Of a stretch of 29,751 nucleotides of DNA, positions 25,724 through 29,751 are shown in pieces. Source of the DNA: Candidatus Omnitrophota bacterium. GTDB lineage: Bacteria > Omnitrophota > Koll11 > Zapsychrales > Zapsychraceae. The notes beneath the pieces were generated by a model. It did no database searches, had not been told where the DNA came from, and saw only the letters and a program-made list of their open reading frames with translations. The stretch's first letter is position 1. The number at the start of each line of letters is the position of its first letter. The DNA is taken from the NCBI GenBank assembly GCA_023140095.1, contig JAGLMJ010000003.1, forward strand, positions 1-29,751, given 5' to 3'. The translations under genes and the position numbers were made by a program.

Positions 25724-27679
25724 ATGAATGATAAAAAAAACAATCTGTATTTTTTCGCCGCCGTTGTCCTGATCCTCCTCAATATCGCGGTATTTATTCG
25801 CGCCAATTCTTTTCCTAAGATATGGCTGCATGAGGAGATGCTTTATCATGATCTTTACTGGGCGGCCGACGGGGCTCAAGACTTCACGACCATAAAAAGC
25901 GGTTTAAGGGCGAGCGACTTTTCCAAGCTATTCATGGGGGCCTATCACGATTGGGCCTACCGGACGCGGCATTTTTCGTATCTCATAGATATGCTGTCTT
26001 TTAAATTCTGGATGGCCGCCGGGGTGGGCCGTGTCCGGGATTACACGGGCATCGCCTTACACGTCCTTAACACGATCCTGGCCGGGATCCTCGTCTGGCT
26101 TCTGACTAGAAGCAAGTGGGCGGCGTGGTTGTGCGCCGTGTTCCTTCTCAATTCGGGTACGGCCATTGCGACGCTCGTGTTTCCGCTGCGTAACGCCAAG
26201 ATCCTCGTCATCACGCTTTTTTTACTCGCCTGGATCATCGCTGTGCGCTCAAAGGGCCGGCTTTGCGACGCGAAACCGTCGAGGATCTGGGCGTTCTTCA
26301 TCGTTCTGTTCTTGGCGAGCCTTACGGATGAGTACGCGTTTATATTGATTCCCATCATTTTCATTTATCTTTATTGGCGGGATGGGCCCGGAGGCCTCTT
26401 TTCCGGACGTTTCTTGAAGCCCGTGCTGACGATGGGGGCGTTGTTCGTTGTCTGCGTGGCCGTTTCATTTGCCGCGGCGCGTCACGTTGATGAAAGCATC
26501 AAGGTGCATTCCTTCGGGTTCCTCTTCGACACGTTGGCAGTGGCCTATGCGGGCGGTCGTTTCCTCATTGATATTCCCCAGGCCTTTTTTGCCTATTTTT
26601 TAAGGCGCAACTTCGGGTACTGGGATTTCACGCTGCCGGGGATATTGGCGGCCGCATCGTTTGCCGTGCTGGTTTTCCAGCTGTTCAGGCATTCCTCGTC
26701 GGAACACCGTCGGCTGTGTCTGGCGATCGGGGCCATCTTGGCTCTCAAGGCCTTTGTCTTGCCGCATCCGGCCGGTTTTCACAAGTATATCATGCCGGAG
26801 ACGGCGGTCTTCCCGAGCCTCTTTTACTTCAGCTACTATTACGTCTATGCGGAAGCTGTCCTGCTGGCCGTCGTCCTATGGTTGTTGATGGGCCCGAAGG
26901 AGATCAGTGACAAGAGGGCCGTGATGTTCCTTTGTCTCGCGTTATTTATCGGAATGTCCAACATGCTTCATTTAAAAAAGGGGCCCAAGAACACCATGGT
27001 CTATCACGAATGGAACGATGAGTTCCAGTTCTCGGCGTTCGAGACCATGATCGGATTGAAAAAGGTCATCAAGGACGAACGATACCAACCGCTGTATCTG
27101 TCATTTCCGTCCGGTGATCAGCCTCTTATTTGCGGGAAGGATCCCCATCAAATACTTCCCTTTTATGTCAAGCCGATCCTGCTCATGTACCTGAAGGATA
27201 TTGAGAAGGGCCGCGCGATCATCTCTTTGGAAAACATTGAGCTCAACGGACCTTTCCCGCGAGAAGAAGAATTACTTAAGGCGGAGTATTTTTATGATCT
27301 GGTCAATAAGGGGATGATCCATCTTGGAGCCATTCGGCAAGATAAGGGCAAAGATAGCTTGAGGCCGGTCCTGGTTCGTGGGGAAGATCAAAAGGCCAGG
27401 GTTCAGATCGAGCTCAAACAGGGAGACCGGAGCTTATTGGTATTTGTTAAGGGAAGCGCGCAGATCGATTTCAGTGCAGGACAAAAGCCTGTTGGCCGCG
27501 TGTTCCAGGTCTTCGGCTATTCTTATCAAGCGTTCCTGTTGGATATGAAACCGGTGGGAGAAAACCGTTCGCAGCAGATCGATATTACGATCACTCCGAA
27601 AGATCCCGGCCAAGGGATTTCTGTTGTCGGTCCGCTGGTTTTTTCGGGACAAAGCAGACATATCTTTCAAGAACCGTGA
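25724..27679 (+). CDS. Large polytopic membrane protein, GT-C-like, paralogue 1
   Basis: A 651-residue protein. An N-terminal transmembrane helix (residues about 8-27) is followed by a loop containing acidic residues (LHEEMLYHDLYWAADGAQD) and RTRHFSYLIDMLSFKFW. About ten further hydrophobic segments reach to residue 415, and a soluble C-terminal domain of about 230 residues follows. The arrangement of first helix, acidic extracytoplasmic loop and R-x-x-S-Y-L-x-D-x-L motif recalls GT-C glycosyltransferases that use lipid-linked sugars, but I cannot assign a family or confirm the catalytic Asp. AAAGG lies 4 nt before the ATG. It has a tandem paralogue 63 bp downstream with a nearly identical C-terminus. 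Confidence 0.8.
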   Translation: MNDKKNNLYFFAAVVLILLNIAVFIRANSFPKIWLHEEMLYHDLYWAADGAQDFTTIKSGLRASDFSKLFMGAYHDWAYRTRHFSYLIDMLSFKFWMAAGVGRVRDYTGIALHVLNTILAGILVWLLTRSKWAAWLCAVFLLNSGTAIATLVFPLRNAKILVITLFLLAWIIAVRSKGRLCDAKPSRIWAFFIVLFLASLTDEYAFILIPIIFIYLYWRDGPGGLFSGRFLKPVLTMGALFVVCVAVSFAAARHVDESIKVHSFGFLFDTLAVAYAGGRFLIDIPQAFFAYFLRRNFGYWDFTLPGILAAASFAVLVFQLFRHSSSEHRRLCLAIGAILALKAFVLPHPAGFHKYIMPETAVFPSLFYFSYYYVYAEAVLLAVVLWLLMGPKEISDKRAVMFLCLALFIGMSNMLHLKKGPKNTMVYHEWNDEFQFSAFETMIGLKKVIKDERYQPLYLSFPSGDQPLICGKDPHQILPFYVKPILLMYLKDIEKGRAIISLENIELNGPFPREEELLKAEYFYDLVNKGMIHLGAIRQDKGKDSLRPVLVRGEDQKARVQIELKQGDRSLLVFVKGSAQIDFSAGQKPVGRVFQVFGYSYQAFLLDMKPVGENRSQQIDITITPKDPGQGISVVGPLVFSGQSRHIFQEP

Positions 27680-27742
27680 ATGCCGATAACGGATCATGAA
27701 AGCCATACAGCGGATTTTTAAGTCCGCGGATATAGAGGGCCC

Positions 27743-29728
27743 ATGAATGACCAAAGGAACAATCTGTATTTCTCCGCCGCCGTTGTCCTGATCCTCCTCA
27801 ATATCGCGGTTTTCATCCGCGCGAATTCCTATCCTCTCACGTGGCCGCACAATGAGATCCTTTATCACAATCTCTACTGGGCGTCCGACGGAGTCCATGA
27901 TTTCACGATGATCAAAAGCGGTTTTAGGGCGAGCGACCTGATCAAGCCCTTCATGTGGCTTTATGTCGAGGGGGCCTACCGGACGCGGCAATTCTCGTAT
28001 TTCATCGAGATGCTGTCGTTCAAGTTCTGGTCGTCCTTCGGGGCCGGGTACGTTCGGAACTATACGCTCATTGCTTTGCACGTTCTCAACACGGTCCTGG
28101 CCGGGTTTCTCGTTTGGCTCCTGACTAGGCGCAAGTGGGCCGCGTGGTTGACATCTGTGTTCCTGCTCAATTCGGGCGCGGCCATCGCAACGCTTGTCTT
28201 TCCGCTGCGCAATGCCAAGGTTCTCGTCGTGACGCTGTTCCTTCTGGCGTGGATCGTTGCCACGCGCGCGAAAGAACGGCTCTGCGACGCGAAGCCGTCG
28301 AAGGTATGGACATTCTTTATTCTTTTGTTTCTCGCCTGCTTCACTGATGAATACGCGTTCTTCTTGATCCCGGTCATTTTCGTTTATCTGTATTTGCGCG
28401 ACGGGGCCGGCGGGTTGTTCGCGCGGCGGTTCCTCAAGCCCGTTGTGACGATGAGCGTGTTGTTTATTGTCTGCGCGGCTGTGTCGTACAGCATATCTCT
28501 TCGTATTGAACAAACCGACAAGATGTATGCTTTTGGCTCTCTCTTCGATACCCTGAAAGCGGCCTATGCGGGCGGCCATTTTCTCGTCGACATTCCTCAG
28601 GCCTTTTTCGGCTATTTCCTGCGGCGCAACTTCGGGTACTGGGACCTTACGCTGCCGGGAGTATTGGCGGCGGCATCGTTTGCCGTGCTGGTCTTCCAGT
28701 TGTTCAGGCATTCCTCGTCGGAACACCGCCGGCTGTGTCTGGTGATCGGGGCGATCTTAGCTCTCAAGGCGGTCGTCTTGCCGCACCCGAGCGGTCTTCA
28801 CAGTCATATCATGCCGAAGTCAGCAGTCTTTCCGAGCCTCTTTTATTTCAGTTATTATTATGTCTACGCGGAAGCCGCCCTGTTGACCATAGTCATATGG
28901 CTGTTAATGGGCCCGAAGGCGATCAATAATAAAAAGGCTGTACTGTTTCTCTGTCTTGCGTTTTTCATAGGGTTGTCGAATACGCTTCATTTGAAAAACG
29001 GGCCCAAAAACACGATGACTTTTCACGGGTGGGACGATGAGTTCCAAGTGTCGGCGTTTGAGACGATGATCGGTCTGAAAAAGGTCATCAGAGACGAGCG
29101 CTATCAGCCAGTGTACCTGTCGTTTCCTTCCAACGAGGAGTCTCTTGTATGCGGGAAGGATCCCCATCAAACGGCCTCCTTTTTTATCAAGCCGGTCCTG
29201 ATCATGTACTTGAAGGATATCGAGGAGGGCCGCGCCATCGTCTCTTTGGAAAATATAAAGCCCGACAAACCTTTCCCGCGAGAAGAAGAATTACTTAAGG
29301 CGGAGTATTTTTATGATCTGGTCAATAAACGGATGATCCATCTTGGAGCCATCCGGCAAGACAAGGGCAAAGGTAGCTTGAGGCCGGTCCTGGTCCGGGG
29401 GGAAGATCAAAAGGCCAGGGTTCAGATCGAGCTCAAACAGGGAGACCGGAGTTTATTGGTATTTGTTAAGGGAAGCGCGCAGATCGATTTCAGTGCAGGA
29501 CAAAAGCCTGTTGGCCGCATGTTCCAGGTCTTCGGCTATTCTTATCAAGCGTTCCTGTTGGATATGAAACCGGTGGGAGAAAATCGTTCGCAGCAGGTCG
29601 ATATTACGATCACGCCGAAAGATCCCGGCCAAGGGATTTCTGTTGTCGGCCCGCTGGTCTTTTCGCAACGGAGTACAGAGATCTTCCGGGAATTTCAGGT
29701 GGCCGGCAAGGATAAAGCAGGTCAGTAG
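27743..29728 (+). CDS. Large polytopic membrane protein, GT-C-like, paralogue 2
   Basis: A 661-residue homologue of the preceding gene, colinear along its whole length and differing mainly in loops (for example residues 250-265 and the C-terminal tail). The same N-terminal helix, acidic loop (PHNEILYHNLYWASDGVHD), R-T-R-Q-F-S-Y-F-I-E-M-L motif, multiple transmembrane segments and soluble C-terminal domain are present. Where copy 1 has YLIDML, this copy has YFIEML, an Asp-to-Glu change that might matter if the residue is functional. AGAGGG lies 3 nt before the ATG. Function is unknown; cell-surface glycan or lipid glycosylation is a guess from architecture. Confidence 0.8.
   Translation: MNDQRNNLYFSAAVVLILLNIAVFIRANSYPLTWPHNEILYHNLYWASDGVHDFTMIKSGFRASDLIKPFMWLYVEGAYRTRQFSYFIEMLSFKFWSSFGAGYVRNYTLIALHVLNTVLAGFLVWLLTRRKWAAWLTSVFLLNSGAAIATLVFPLRNAKVLVVTLFLLAWIVATRAKERLCDAKPSKVWTFFILLFLACFTDEYAFFLIPVIFVYLYLRDGAGGLFARRFLKPVVTMSVLFIVCAAVSYSISLRIEQTDKMYAFGSLFDTLKAAYAGGHFLVDIPQAFFGYFLRRNFGYWDLTLPGVLAAASFAVLVFQLFRHSSSEHRRLCLVIGAILALKAVVLPHPSGLHSHIMPKSAVFPSLFYFSYYYVYAEAALLTIVIWLLMGPKAINNKKAVLFLCLAFFIGLSNTLHLKNGPKNTMTFHGWDDEFQVSAFETMIGLKKVIRDERYQPVYLSFPSNEESLVCGKDPHQTASFFIKPVLIMYLKDIEEGRAIVSLENIKPDKPFPREEELLKAEYFYDLVNKRMIHLGAIRQDKGKGSLRPVLVRGEDQKARVQIELKQGDRSLLVFVKGSAQIDFSAGQKPVGRMFQVFGYSYQAFLLDMKPVGENRSQQVDITITPKDPGQGISVVGPLVFSQRSTEIFREFQVAGKDKAGQ
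29270..29665. repeat. Homogenised 3' segment shared by the two membrane-protein genes (partner 27251-27646)
   Basis: These about 396 bp align without gaps with 27251-27646 and are nearly identical. They encode only four amino-acid differences over about 130 residues, and most base changes are silent. The rest of the two genes has diverged much more, so this block looks like recent gene conversion. Confidence 0.8.
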
Positions 29729-29751
29729 GTATAGTACGTAACGTAGTTTGG

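Noticed and set aside
27713..27730. Small hairpin GCGGA/TCCGC between the two membrane-protein genes
   Set aside because: Five pairs without a U-tract; too weak for a terminator or operator call.
27434..28726. 430-codon minus-strand open frame across both membrane-protein genes
   Set aside because: It is rich in Arg, Gln and Glu with no domain pattern and exactly mirrors the codon bias of the + strand genes, whose products have clear transmembrane structure.

Overview
The window is about 29.75 kb of moderate-GC bacterial DNA. Almost all genes lie on the + strand. The gene content includes a complete Na+-translocating NADH:quinone reductase (Nqr) operon, succinyl-CoA synthetase, a type III glutamine synthetase, glutamine-dependent NAD synthase, a GH65 disaccharide phosphorylase operon and peptidoglycan-binding lipoprotein modules. 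It fits a Gram-negative, sodium-energised, probably anaerobic or fermentative bacterium. My impression is the Omnitrophota/PVC neighbourhood or a similar candidate phylum, but no 16S or marker-gene test is possible here, so this is inference only.

Layout. (1) 1-660: a 17-bp inverted repeat and a lipoprotein with two peptidoglycan-binding repeats. (2) 712-4781: a sigma70-like promoter followed by three overlapping genes, beta-phosphoglucomutase-like, trehalose-6-phosphate phosphatase and a GH65 phosphorylase, which together make an alpha-glucodisaccharide/trehalose module feeding glucose 6-phosphate. (3) 4852-7600: sucC-sucD and an exported protein made of an internal duplication. (4) 7638-13418: nqrABCDEF. 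A 51-codon gene, too short for usual ORF cut-offs, lies convergently behind nqrF on the minus strand (13508-13663) and looks like the Nqr maturation factor NqrM. (5) 13684-14922: a GAF-GAF-ANTAR regulator. (6) 14927-18974: an accessory region. It holds a 114-bp MITE-like element with a target duplication, two 150-bp copies of the 3' end of a REP-type Y1 transposase gene, a heptamer repeat, a tyrosine-recombinase fragment, a TacA/TacT-like toxin-antitoxin pair with a third unknown gene, a tRNA-fMet-like 3' end with a terminator, and a 324-bp deletion derivative of the Y1 transposon. It ends with an AbrB-like gene coupled to a frameshifted DUF1016-nuclease fusion. (7) 19103-25642: a nitrogen/glutamine block with type III glutamine synthetase, a 5'-truncated glutamine amidotransferase, NAD synthase, glutamate dehydrogenase and a 5'-truncated gltD. 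(8) 25724-29728: two tandem paralogous large membrane proteins whose 3' ends have been homogenised.

How the parts work together. The best regulatory story is in the glutamine synthetase leader. A near-perfect promoter (19103-19131) is followed at once by two hairpins with 6-nt loops, each with A at loop position 1 and G at position 4. The second hairpin shares its 3' strand with an intrinsic terminator. This is the signature of an ANTAR antitermination target, and an ANTAR protein is encoded about 4.2 kb upstream in the same window. The most novel candidates are the AbrB-DUF1016-SNase pair with its G8 slippage site, and the recurring small inverted-repeat elements that sit just after stop codons and, twice, at the broken 5' ends of genes of glutamine/glutamate metabolism.

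Gene-free stretches over 300 bp are 14923-15260, 17320-17958 and 18975-19379. Their contents are listed as features. Within them I see nothing convincing in 17320-17489 beyond a 12-bp palindrome at 17340-17351, or in 18975-19102.
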